From the NCBI GenBank assembly GCA_019084245.1, contig JAHRFE010000028.1, positions 558,001-622,000 on the forward strand: a stretch of DNA of 64,000 bases, given 5' to 3'. Each line of letters starts with the position of its first letter. Position 1 is the stretch's first letter. Below are positions 9,664-17,253 of this stretch, piece by piece. Both the position numbers and the translations under genes were made by a program. The notes below the pieces were generated by a model. The model was not told the origin of the DNA, did not search any database, and saw only the letters and a program-made list of their open reading frames with translations. Source of the stretch: Hoeflea sp. (GTDB lineage: Bacteria; Pseudomonadota; Alphaproteobacteria; Rhizobiales; Rhizobiaceae).

Positions 9664-10896
9664 TCAGTCGGCGCTGGCGACGATGTCGGCGAAGCGCTTC
9701 TGCGCGTCCGCCGCGGTGATCGACGGCGTGTTGAAGAACTCGACGAACAGGTCGTTGACCTGGGTCAGCGAGTCGGCGCTCATCAACTGGTCGGGCGACT
9801 GGATGACATTGCCCTTGGCGAGGATGTCCAGGCCCTTCTTCATGCAGTCATTGGCGGCGTCAAGGCTGACGTCGCCGCGCACCGGCAGCGAGCCCTTCTT
9901 GAGATTGAAGGCAACCTGGACTTCCGGCGACATCATCAACTTGGCCAGCTCGCCCTGCGCGGCGGTCTTGGCCTCGTCCTTCAGCACCGGGAAGTAGAAG
10001 GCGTCGCCGCCGGTCTGGATCACCTCGTTGACGCCCAGGCCCGGAAGGCAGGTGTAGTCGGTGCCGGCCACCTGGCCCGCCACGGCGAACTCGCCCTGCG
10101 CCCAGTCGCCCATGATCTGGCCGCCGGCCTGTCCGGTGATGACCATGTTGGTGGCCTGGTTCCAGTCCTGTACATTCGAGCCGGCCGACATGGCGCGCGC
10201 CTGCTCGGCGGCTTCGAACACCTTGGCGAGGTCGGGTCCGCCCGCAAGTTCGGCATCCTTCTCGCCGAAAATCTTGCTGTAAGCCTCAGGGCCGGCGAGC
10301 GCCACCAGCAGGACCTGGAAGGCGAGCGTGGTCTGCCAGGGCTGCTGGCCCATGGCGAGCGGGATCTTGCCGGCCTTCTCCAGCGCGGGCGCTGCGGCGG
10401 CGAATTCATCCCAGTTGGTCGGAACGGCGACGCCCGCATCCTCGAAGGCCTTGTTGGACAGCCAGAGCCATTGCTGCGAATGGATGTTGACGGGGACGCA
10501 ATAGATCTTGCCATCGAGCGTGCAGCTGTCGAGCAGGCTTGACGGGCGGACCTTGTCCTTCCAGCCCTCGGCCGTGGCGATGTCGGTCAGGTCGCGCATC
10601 AGGCCGGCTTCGACCAGTTCCTCGGCCTGGCGGCCATGGTTGAACTGGGTGGCGGCCATCGGGTCGCCGCCGGTGATGCGGCTGATCATGATCGGGCGGG
10701 CGGTGCCGCCGGACCCGGCGATGGCGCCGTCGACCCATTTGTTGCCGGTGGCGTCAAACGCCTTGGCGAATTCTGCCACAGCCGCGGCTTCGCCGCCGGA
10801 TGTCCACCAGTGTGTGACTTCAAGATCCACCGCATTGGCGGTTGTCGAAAGTGCCAGCAGCGATGCGCCAGCCAGAAAATGCTTGAATACGCTCAT
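9664..10896 (-). CDS. Sugar ABC transporter substrate-binding protein (extracellular family 1)
   Basis: The 410-residue product starts MSVFKHFLAGASLLALST and has a Sec signal peptide ending at about Ala22 (TANA), followed by DLEVTHWWTSGGEAAA, a typical opening of CUT1 binding proteins. I placed the start at 10896 because GGGAGGG lies a few bases upstream and the signal peptide then begins at residue 1. The mature protein would capture a sugar in the periplasm and deliver it to the MalFG-like channel. This is the first gene of the nine-gene operon and faces the divergent LacI-type regulator. Confidence 0.92.
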   Translation of the reverse strand: MSVFKHFLAGASLLALSTTANAVDLEVTHWWTSGGEAAAVAEFAKAFDATGNKWVDGAIAGSGGTARPIMISRITGGDPMAATQFNHGRQAEELVEAGLMRDLTDIATAEGWKDKVRPSSLLDSCTLDGKIYCVPVNIHSQQWLWLSNKAFEDAGVAVPTNWDEFAAAAPALEKAGKIPLAMGQQPWQTTLAFQVLLVALAGPEAYSKIFGEKDAELAGGPDLAKVFEAAEQARAMSAGSNVQDWNQATNMVITGQAGGQIMGDWAQGEFAVAGQVAGTDYTCLPGLGVNEVIQTGGDAFYFPVLKDEAKTAAQGELAKLMMSPEVQVAFNLKKGSLPVRGDVSLDAANDCMKKGLDILAKGNVIQSPDQLMSADSLTQVNDLFVEFFNTPSITAADAQKRFADIVASAD

Positions 10897-10979
10897 CGAT
10901 TTCCCTCCCAGGAATGTTCCTCCTCCCGGTTCCGCCACACTCCCGCGGCGTCCCGGGTCCACCGGTGTCCTCACACCCT

Positions 10980-10993
10980 TTAAATCGATTGCA
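10980..10993. promoter_or_regulatory. LacI-family operator candidate 1
   Basis: TTAAATCGATTGCA is a near-palindrome around a central CG, the usual layout of LacI/GalR operators. Its inner AATCGATT is identical to the second site. It lies between the divergent binding-protein and LacI genes. Confidence 0.6.
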
Positions 10994-11011
10994 TCGGCAA
11001 AAATGCTGCAC

Positions 11012-11025
11012 TGCAATCGATTACA
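11012..11025. promoter_or_regulatory. LacI-family operator candidate 2
   Basis: TGCAATCGATTACA is palindromic at 12 of 14 positions with a central CG. Its centre is 32 bases from that of site 1, about three helical turns, so two dimers would bind the same DNA face. Confidence 0.65.
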
Positions 11026-11115
11026 TAAAGGTTGACCGCGAAGGTATTTGGAGTCAAGTGATATTTGCGACACGTACCTCAAACTCGTTTCGCAGATGCG
11101 GGAATTCAGTTTATC

Positions 11116-12141
11116 ATGGAATCAAAAGCCCCCAATATCAGCGATGTCGCCAAGCTTGCGGGCGTCTCCACCGCGACGGTCAGCCGGGCGCTGAGCAAGC
11201 CGGAAACTGTCGCGGAATCAACGCGCATAGCGGTCCTCGCAGCCGCCGAGGAGACCGGATACCGGGTCAATCTCTCGGCGCGGAATCTCAGGCGCCAGCG
11301 CACCGGCGCCATCGTCATCCTGGTGCCCAATCTGGGCAATCCGTTTTTCTCCGAGATCCTGGCCGGCATCGAGACGGCGCTGTCGCATGCCGATTTCAAC
11401 ATGCTGGTCGTCGACACGCGACAGGCCTACATGAAGCCGCAGCTGGTGTCGGAATATCTGCACGCGACGCGCGCCGACGGCATCATTGCGCTCGACGGGT
11501 CGCTGCCGGACGCGGTTCTCGCGGCGGCAAGTTCCGGCGCCGGCGCGCCGCCGGTGATCTTTGCCTGCGAGTGGACCCCGCATGACCGGTTTCCCTCGGT
11601 GCGCGTCAACAATGCCCGCGGCGGCGAGATGGCGATCTCCCATCTGGCCGGGCTCGGTCACCGCAGGATCGGCATGATCTCCGGGCCTCAGGATAATGTG
11701 CTGACCGGCGCACGCACCCGCGGCGCAATGGAGGCCTTCGCGGCGCACGGCCTGGAGCTCGATCCCGCAAATCTGTTCCCCGGTGATTTCAGCCTGGAGG
11801 CCGGCGCCCGCGCGGGCCTCTCCTGGCTTGACCTCACGCACCGTCCCACCGCCGTGTTCTGCCAGTCCGACCAGATGGCCTTCGGCTTCATCTCGGAACT
11901 GGCCCGCCATGGCGTCTCCGTTCCCGGCGATGTTTCGGTTGTGGGCTTTGACGACATCAACATTGCCCGCCGCTTCATTCCGGCGCTGACCACGCTGAGG
12001 CAGCCGCGCACCTGGCTTGGCGTCTCGGCGGCGGAATTGCTGATCAGCCACATCCAGGCAACCTCAAGCCTGGCGATCGAAACCAAGGTGCTCGAGGTCG
12101 ACCTGATGGTGCGTGACAGCACCCGCGCCATTGACGCTTGA
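11116..12141 (+). CDS. LacI family transcriptional regulator of the sugar operon
   Basis: The 341-residue protein begins MESKAPNISDVAKLAGVSTA with a classical LacI helix-turn-helix followed by VSRALSKPETVAESTR and a hinge region (VNLSARNLRRQRT). A periplasmic-binding-protein-like effector domain follows, with GIIALDGSLP, HLAGLGHRRIGMISGP and SVVGFDDINIA as family signatures. It is expected to repress the divergent sugar operon and be released by a pathway sugar. Two palindromes at 10980 and 11012 are likely operators. The ATG at 11116 puts the DNA-binding domain at the very N-terminus; the open frame upstream is not coding. Confidence 0.92.
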   Translation: MESKAPNISDVAKLAGVSTATVSRALSKPETVAESTRIAVLAAAEETGYRVNLSARNLRRQRTGAIVILVPNLGNPFFSEILAGIETALSHADFNMLVVDTRQAYMKPQLVSEYLHATRADGIIALDGSLPDAVLAAASSGAGAPPVIFACEWTPHDRFPSVRVNNARGGEMAISHLAGLGHRRIGMISGPQDNVLTGARTRGAMEAFAAHGLELDPANLFPGDFSLEAGARAGLSWLDLTHRPTAVFCQSDQMAFGFISELARHGVSVPGDVSVVGFDDINIARRFIPALTTLRQPRTWLGVSAAELLISHIQATSSLAIETKVLEVDLMVRDSTRAIDA

Positions 12142-12166
12142 AACATTCCCATGGCTTCTTTATATA
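12137..12166 (+). promoter_or_regulatory. Promoter of the ArsR-type regulator
   Basis: CTTGAA (12137-12142), an 18-base spacer and TATATA (12161-12166) form a good sigma-70-like promoter overlapping the LacI stop codon. Just downstream the sequence AAGAGCTATTAAAT is an imperfect AT-rich palindrome around AGCT, a possible autorepressor site. Confidence 0.5.
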
Positions 12167-12202
12167 AGAGCTATTAAATGTTCACGGATCGGAACTGCGG
12201 CC

Positions 12203-12538
12203 ATGCTTGACGCCCAGGACATGCTTGAAATGGAGCCGCGCATGAGCGAGGCGGCAAAACTGATGGAGATGCTGTCGCAACCGGTGCGCCTGCGCATCCT
12301 GTGCATCCTGCTTGATGGCGAATACAGCGTTCTCAAGCTCGCCGACATGGCCGGCCTGTCGCAACCGGCGATGTCGCATCATCTGCGCAAGCTGCGCGAT
12401 GCCGACCTGGTCACCACGCGGCGCGATGCCCAGACCATCTATTATTCGCTCAAGGGAAGGGAAGTCGCCGCCGTGCTCGAGGTGCTTCACGGACTGTATT
12501 GCGATCCCGCCGGCAAGCCTGTGAGCAAGCCCGCCTGA
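12203..12538 (+). CDS. ArsR family repressor, SqrR/BigR-like sulfur-responsive sensor
   Basis: The 111-residue winged-helix protein has the recognition region LSQPAMSHHLRKLRDADLV followed by TRRDAQTIYYSL. Counting from the ATG at 12203, cysteines fall at residues 34 (RILCILL) and 100 (GLYCDP), 66 residues apart. SqrR (Cys41/Cys107) and BigR (Cys42/Cys108), which form a tetrasulfide or disulfide with sulfane sulfur, have the same spacing in the same segments. The metal-binding motifs of classical ArsR/SmtB are not apparent. It is directly upstream of soeABC on the same strand, so I infer it derepresses sulfite oxidation when reactive sulfur accumulates. Downstream ATGs at 12221 and 12242 are less likely starts. 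Confidence 0.8.
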   Translation: MLDAQDMLEMEPRMSEAAKLMEMLSQPVRLRILCILLDGEYSVLKLADMAGLSQPAMSHHLRKLRDADLVTTRRDAQTIYYSLKGREVAAVLEVLHGLYCDPAGKPVSKPA

Positions 12539-12735
12539 CACTGCGTCTCGTGATTCCCGCCCATCTGGCCTTAGACTAAGGCAAACTGGATATAGGCGCC
12601 GGCCTTGACAATTGGCTGGCCGGAGGGTCCGTTTGACATTCATGCCGCCTGGGAGGGGTGCTGCAGCACTGCAGGACAAGGCGGAGAGTGGCGGGCGGTG
12701 ACCAGGACATCGTCTGCAGGCAGTCGGGGGAATGA

Positions 12736-15576
12736 ATGAAGCAGACCAACGGGCCACACGAGGCGTCAGACGGCCCGACCGGGATCCGCAAGACCACCTG
12801 CTACATGTGCGCCTGCCGCTGCGGCATCAATGTCCATCTGGAGAACGGCAAGGTCCGCTACATCGAGGGCAACCGCGATCACCCGATCAACAAGGGCGTG
12901 CTCTGCGCCAAGGGCTCGGCCGGCATCATGCAGCATTATTCGCCGGCGAGGCTGAAAAAACCGTTGCTCCGAACCGGCGAACGCGGCTCGGGCGAATTCA
13001 GGGAAATCGAATGGGACGAGGCGCTGGACCTTGCCACCCAATGGCTGGGCCAAGTCCGCCGCACTGATCCGCGCAAGCTCGCCTTCTTCACCGGCCGCGA
13101 CCAGAGCCAGTCGATGACCGGCTGGTGGGCGCAAGCCTTCGGCACGCCCAATTACGCCGCCCATGGCGGCTTCTGCTCGGTCAACATGGCGGCCGCCGGC
13201 ATCTACACCATGGGCGGCGCGTTCTGGGAGTTCGGCGCGCCGGACTGGGACAAGACCGAATTGTTCATGATCTTCGGCGTCGCCGAGGATCATGATTCCA
13301 ACCCGATCAAGATGGGGCTCGGCAAGCTCAAGCAGCGCGGCGTCAAGGTGATCGGCGTCAACCCGGTGCGCACCGGCTACAACGCCATCGCCGACGAATG
13401 GCTCAGCATCACGCCCGGCACCGACGGGCTCTTGATTCTGGCGCTGGCGCATGAACTTCTGCGCACCGGCAAGATCGATGTCGACTACCTGATCCGCTAC
13501 ACCAACGCCCCCTGGCTGGTGATCGACAATCCGGATGGCAACGACCACGGCCTGTTCGCCCGTGACGACGACGGCGTGCCCCTGGTCGCTGACCGGACCA
13601 GCGGCGCGATCGCGTCCTCGGCCACGCCCGGCGTCAAGCCGGCGCTCAAGGGCTACTTCGACCTGCCCGACGGCCGCCGCGCCCGGCCTGCGTTCGAACT
13701 GTTAGCCGGCAAATATCTGGAACCGCGCTATGCGCCCGCAGCGGTGGCCGAGCGCACCGGGATCGCCGCAGACACCATCATCCGCATCGCCACCGAGATC
13801 GCCGAGGCCGCCTTCGAGCGCGAGGTGATCGTCGAGCAGCCCTGGACCGACATGAAGGGCGAGCGCCACGCGCGCATGATCGGCCGACCTGTGGCGTTCC
13901 ACGCCATGCGCGGCATCTCGGCCCATTCCAACGGCTTCCAGACGGCGCGCGCGCTGCACCTGCTGCAGATCCTGGTGGGCTCGATCGACTGCCCCGGCGG
14001 TTTCCGCTTCAAGCCGCCCTATCCGCGCCCCGTCGCCGGCCAGCCGCGGCCGCATGGCGGCGCCTGCGCCGACACGGCGCTTTCAGGTCCGCATCTGGGA
14101 TATCCGCGCGGGCCCGAGGACCTGCTGCTTGAAGCCGACGGCGAGACCGCGCAGCGCATCGACAAGGCGTTCTCCTGGGATGCGCCGCTGTCCGCCCACG
14201 GGCTGATGCACATGGTCATCTCCAATGCCCATGCGCGCGATCCCTACGGCATCGATGTGCTGTTCATGTACATGGCCAACATGGCCTGGAACTCGTCGAT
14301 GAACTCGACCTCGGTGATGCAGATGCTGACCGACAAGGACGAGGCGGGCGAGTACGTCATCCCGAAGATCATCTATTCCGACGCCTATTCCTCCGAGATG
14401 GTGGCGTTCGCCGACCTGATCCTGCCCGACACCACCTATCTCGAGCGGCACGACTGCATCTCGCTTCTCGACCGGCCGATCAGCGAGCCGGGGGCGATGT
14501 GCGATTCGATCCGCTGGCCGGTGGTCGAGCCCGACCGCGACGTGCGCGGCTTCCAGAGCGTGCTGCTCGATCTCGGCGCTCGTCTCAACCTGCCCGGCAT
14601 GACCGATGCCGCCGGCAATCCGGTCTATCGCGATTACGCGGACTACATGGTCAATCACCAGCGCAAGCCCGGCATCGGCCCGCTGTCGGGCTGGCGCGGC
14701 GCCGATGGCTCCAAGACCGGGCGCGGCGAACCCAATCCGGACCAGCTCCAGCGCTACATCAACAATGGCGGGTTTTCCGAAGTGCATGTGCCGGCGGAAG
14801 CGCTCTATTTCAAGCACGCCAACCGGGCCTGGAGCGACTGGGCGATCGAACAGGGGCTGCAGGACGGGCCGGTCGAGAACATCTTCCAGCTCTATCTCGA
14901 ACCCTTGCGCAAGTTTCAGCTCGCAGCCGAAGGCAAGCTCAAGCCGCAGCCGCCGGAGCATCACCGCGACCGGATCGCCGCCTGCTTCGACCCGCTGCCA
15001 ACCTGGTATCCGCCCTTCGCCGATGACAGGCTCGGCGACGACGCCTTCCCGCTCCACGCCATCACCCAGCGCCCCGCCGCGATGTACCATTCCTGGGGCT
15101 CGCAGAACGCCTGGCTCAGGCAGATCCACGGCGAGAACGCGCTTTATGTGCCGGGCGCGGTCTGCGACCGGGCGGGGCTCGCGGACGGCGACTGGGCGCT
15201 GCTCACCTCGCAATCGGGCGAAATCCGCGTGCCGGTCCGCCGCATGGACGCGGTCAACGGCTCGACGGTGTGGACCTGGAACGCCATCGGCAAGCGCGCC
15301 GGCGCCTGGGGCCTCGACACCGACGCGCCCGAGGCAACACGCGGCTTCCTGCTCAACCACCTGATCGATGAGTTGCTGCCAGCCAATGGCGATGGCCGCC
15401 GCTGGGCCAACTCCGATCCGATCACCGGCCAGGCAGCCTGGTTCGACCTGCGCGTGGCGATCCGCAAGGATCCCGACCAGTCGAGCGGCCTGAGCCTGCC
15501 GCACAAAAGCGCGCAGGCAAGCCCCGTGGGGGCCGCGCCTTCCGTGGTGAGCTTTGGCCGGGGGCGTTCGAAATGA
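12736..15576 (+). CDS. soeA: Sulfite dehydrogenase (quinone-type) molybdopterin subunit SoeA
   Basis: The 946-residue protein belongs to the DMSO-reductase/complex iron-sulfur molybdoenzyme family. Cys22, Cys25, Cys29 and Cys57 (TTCYMCACRCG, then GVLCAKG) bind the N-terminal [4Fe-4S] cluster. Cys147 in GGFCSVN is in the expected place for the molybdenum ligand, as in PsrA/PhsA. No Tat signal precedes the cluster motif, so the enzyme is cytoplasmic, as described for SoeABC and unlike periplasmic Psr/Phs or Ttr. SoeABC oxidises sulfite to sulfate and passes electrons to quinone. The gene overlaps soeB by four bases. Assignment over polysulfide reductase rests on the missing Tat signal and the DmsC-type partner. 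Confidence 0.82.
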   Translation: MKQTNGPHEASDGPTGIRKTTCYMCACRCGINVHLENGKVRYIEGNRDHPINKGVLCAKGSAGIMQHYSPARLKKPLLRTGERGSGEFREIEWDEALDLATQWLGQVRRTDPRKLAFFTGRDQSQSMTGWWAQAFGTPNYAAHGGFCSVNMAAAGIYTMGGAFWEFGAPDWDKTELFMIFGVAEDHDSNPIKMGLGKLKQRGVKVIGVNPVRTGYNAIADEWLSITPGTDGLLILALAHELLRTGKIDVDYLIRYTNAPWLVIDNPDGNDHGLFARDDDGVPLVADRTSGAIASSATPGVKPALKGYFDLPDGRRARPAFELLAGKYLEPRYAPAAVAERTGIAADTIIRIATEIAEAAFEREVIVEQPWTDMKGERHARMIGRPVAFHAMRGISAHSNGFQTARALHLLQILVGSIDCPGGFRFKPPYPRPVAGQPRPHGGACADTALSGPHLGYPRGPEDLLLEADGETAQRIDKAFSWDAPLSAHGLMHMVISNAHARDPYGIDVLFMYMANMAWNSSMNSTSVMQMLTDKDEAGEYVIPKIIYSDAYSSEMVAFADLILPDTTYLERHDCISLLDRPISEPGAMCDSIRWPVVEPDRDVRGFQSVLLDLGARLNLPGMTDAAGNPVYRDYADYMVNHQRKPGIGPLSGWRGADGSKTGRGEPNPDQLQRYINNGGFSEVHVPAEALYFKHANRAWSDWAIEQGLQDGPVENIFQLYLEPLRKFQLAAEGKLKPQPPEHHRDRIAACFDPLPTWYPPFADDRLGDDAFPLHAITQRPAAMYHSWGSQNAWLRQIHGENALYVPGAVCDRAGLADGDWALLTSQSGEIRVPVRRMDAVNGSTVWTWNAIGKRAGAWGLDTDAPEATRGFLLNHLIDELLPANGDGRRWANSDPITGQAAWFDLRVAIRKDPDQSSGLSLPHKSAQASPVGAAPSVVSFGRGRSK

Positions 15577-16331
15577 CCAGCCTCCCCGCCGCCACTCAGA
15601 AACGCCTCGGCCTTGTCATCGATCTCGACACCTGCGTCGGCTGCCACGCCTGCGCCGTCAACTGCAAGGAATGGAACACCGGCGCGCTGGCCTCGCCGCT
15701 CGCCGATGTCGACGCCTATGGCGCTGACGCGTCGGGCGCCTGGCTCAACCGGATTCACACCTTCGAGGTGACACCCGCGGACGCCCCGGCGCAGATCGTG
15801 CATTTTCCCAAGTCGTGCCTGCATTGCGACGATGCCCCTTGCGTCACCGTCTGCCCGACCGGGGCCAGCCACAAGCGGGCCGAGGACGGCATCGTGCTGG
15901 TGACCGAGGACCTGTGCATCGGCTGCGGCCTCTGCGCCTGGGCCTGCCCCTACGGCGCGCGCGAAATGGACCCGGTCGAGAACGTGATGAAGAAATGCAC
16001 GCTCTGCGTCGACCGGATCTACAGCGACACGCTGCCCGAGGTGGACCGGATCCCCGCCTGCGTGCGCACCTGCCCTTCGAGCGCGCGGCATTTCGGCGAT
16101 TTCAACGACCCGGACTCGAATGTCTCGCGGCTTGTCACTGAGCGCGGCGGCATCGACCTGATGCCGGAGATGGGGACAAACCCGGTCAACAAATATTTGC
16201 CGCCCCGGCCCAAGACCAATTCCGTATCCCGGACCGACCCCGGCCGGCCGGCCGCCGCGTGCCAGCCGGCCGCGCCCAGGGCCGACGGTTTCCTCGGCTG
16301 GCTCGACGCGGCGCTCGACAAACTAGGCTAG
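15573..16331 (+). CDS. soeB: Sulfite dehydrogenase iron-sulfur subunit SoeB
   Basis: The 252-residue ferredoxin-like protein has four cysteine clusters: CVGCHACAVNC, CLHCDDAPCVTVC, CIGCGLCAWAC and a final group CTLC...CVRTC. These would bind four [4Fe-4S] centres, the standard electron wire between a molybdopterin subunit and a membrane anchor. No signal sequence is present, in line with a cytoplasmic complex. The start ATG overlaps the soeA stop. The C-terminal 50 residues are low-complexity Pro/Ala-rich before a short terminal helix. SoeC follows after five bases. Confidence 0.86.
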   Translation: MTSLPAATQKRLGLVIDLDTCVGCHACAVNCKEWNTGALASPLADVDAYGADASGAWLNRIHTFEVTPADAPAQIVHFPKSCLHCDDAPCVTVCPTGASHKRAEDGIVLVTEDLCIGCGLCAWACPYGAREMDPVENVMKKCTLCVDRIYSDTLPEVDRIPACVRTCPSSARHFGDFNDPDSNVSRLVTERGGIDLMPEMGTNPVNKYLPPRPKTNSVSRTDPGRPAAACQPAAPRADGFLGWLDAALDKLG

Positions 16332-16336
16332 CACTC

Positions 16337-17248
16337 ATGCATCCTGCGGTTTCCGTCATCTTCTTTACCGTCGCCTCCGGGGCCGGCTTCGGGCTGATCT
16401 TTCTGCTGGGCCTGGGCTTCCCCGTCGGCGACGGCGCCCTGCGCGCCTTCATCGTCTCGCTTGCCGGCGGCGGGCTGGCGGTCGCCGGGCTTCTCGCCTC
16501 CACCTTCCATCTCGGCCATCCCGAACGGGCCTGGCGGGCACTCAGCCAGTGGCGATCCAGCTGGCTGTCGCGCGAAGGCATCGCCGCGATCGTCACCCTG
16601 TGCCTGTTCGGGCTCTATGCGCTTGTCTGGATGTGGAGCGGCGCAAGACCAGTGCTTCTGGGGGTACTGGTTGCGCTCGGTGCCGCCACGACGGTGTTCA
16701 CCACCGCGATGATCTACGCCCAGCTCAGGACCGTGCCGCAATGGAAGACCCGGCTCACGCCCGCGGTCTACATGAGCTTCGCGCTTGCCTCCGGCTGGCT
16801 GCTCGCCTCCGCGCTGGGCAATCATGCATCGCCCGAACCCTGGGGCATCGCCCTTGTCGCGCTCGCCTGGGCCGTCAAATGGGCCTGGTGGGTTCGCGGC
16901 GGACGCGCCAGGCTGTCGGATGCCGGCTCAACACCGGAAACGGCCACGGGACTGGGCTTCATCGGCAAGGTGCGGCTCCTGGAACGCCCGCACTCCGGCG
17001 AGAACTATCTCACCCGCGACATGGTGCACGTGATCGGCCGCAAGCATGCCCGCACCCTGCGCGTGCTGGCGCTGCTGCTGGGCGCTGGCGTCCCGGTCGC
17101 GATCCTCACGATCACCGCGCTCACCGGCGCGCCGGCGCCGGTCAATCTTCTGGCCGCCCTGTCGATGCTCTTGGGCCTGCTGGCTGAACGCTGGCTGTTC
17201 TTTGCCGAAGCCCAGCACGCCGTGTCGCTCTATTACGGCAAACGCTGA
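16337..17248 (+). CDS. soeC: Sulfite dehydrogenase membrane anchor SoeC (DmsC family)
   Basis: The 303-residue protein has eight or so hydrophobic segments and begins MHPAVSVIFFTVASGAGFG. STFHLGHPERAWRALSQWRS followed by SWLSREG is a clear signature of the DmsC-type anchor. It would hold SoeAB at the inner membrane and transfer electrons to ubiquinone. The ATG at 16337 gives a start directly at the first helix; the open frame continuing upstream overlaps soeB and is not coding. The stop is five bases from the stop of the convergent TRAP gene, so little room remains for a terminator. Confidence 0.86.
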   Translation: MHPAVSVIFFTVASGAGFGLIFLLGLGFPVGDGALRAFIVSLAGGGLAVAGLLASTFHLGHPERAWRALSQWRSSWLSREGIAAIVTLCLFGLYALVWMWSGARPVLLGVLVALGAATTVFTTAMIYAQLRTVPQWKTRLTPAVYMSFALASGWLLASALGNHASPEPWGIALVALAWAVKWAWWVRGGRARLSDAGSTPETATGLGFIGKVRLLERPHSGENYLTRDMVHVIGRKHARTLRVLALLLGAGVPVAILTITALTGAPAPVNLLAALSMLLGLLAERWLFFAEAQHAVSLYYGKR

Positions 17249-17253
17249 CGCGT

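Noticed and set aside
12736..15576. Formate dehydrogenase or thiosulfate/polysulfide reductase
   Set aside because: The Mo-ligand context has no selenocysteine, no Tat signal is present, and the partner is a DmsC-type anchor with the SoeABC gene order.
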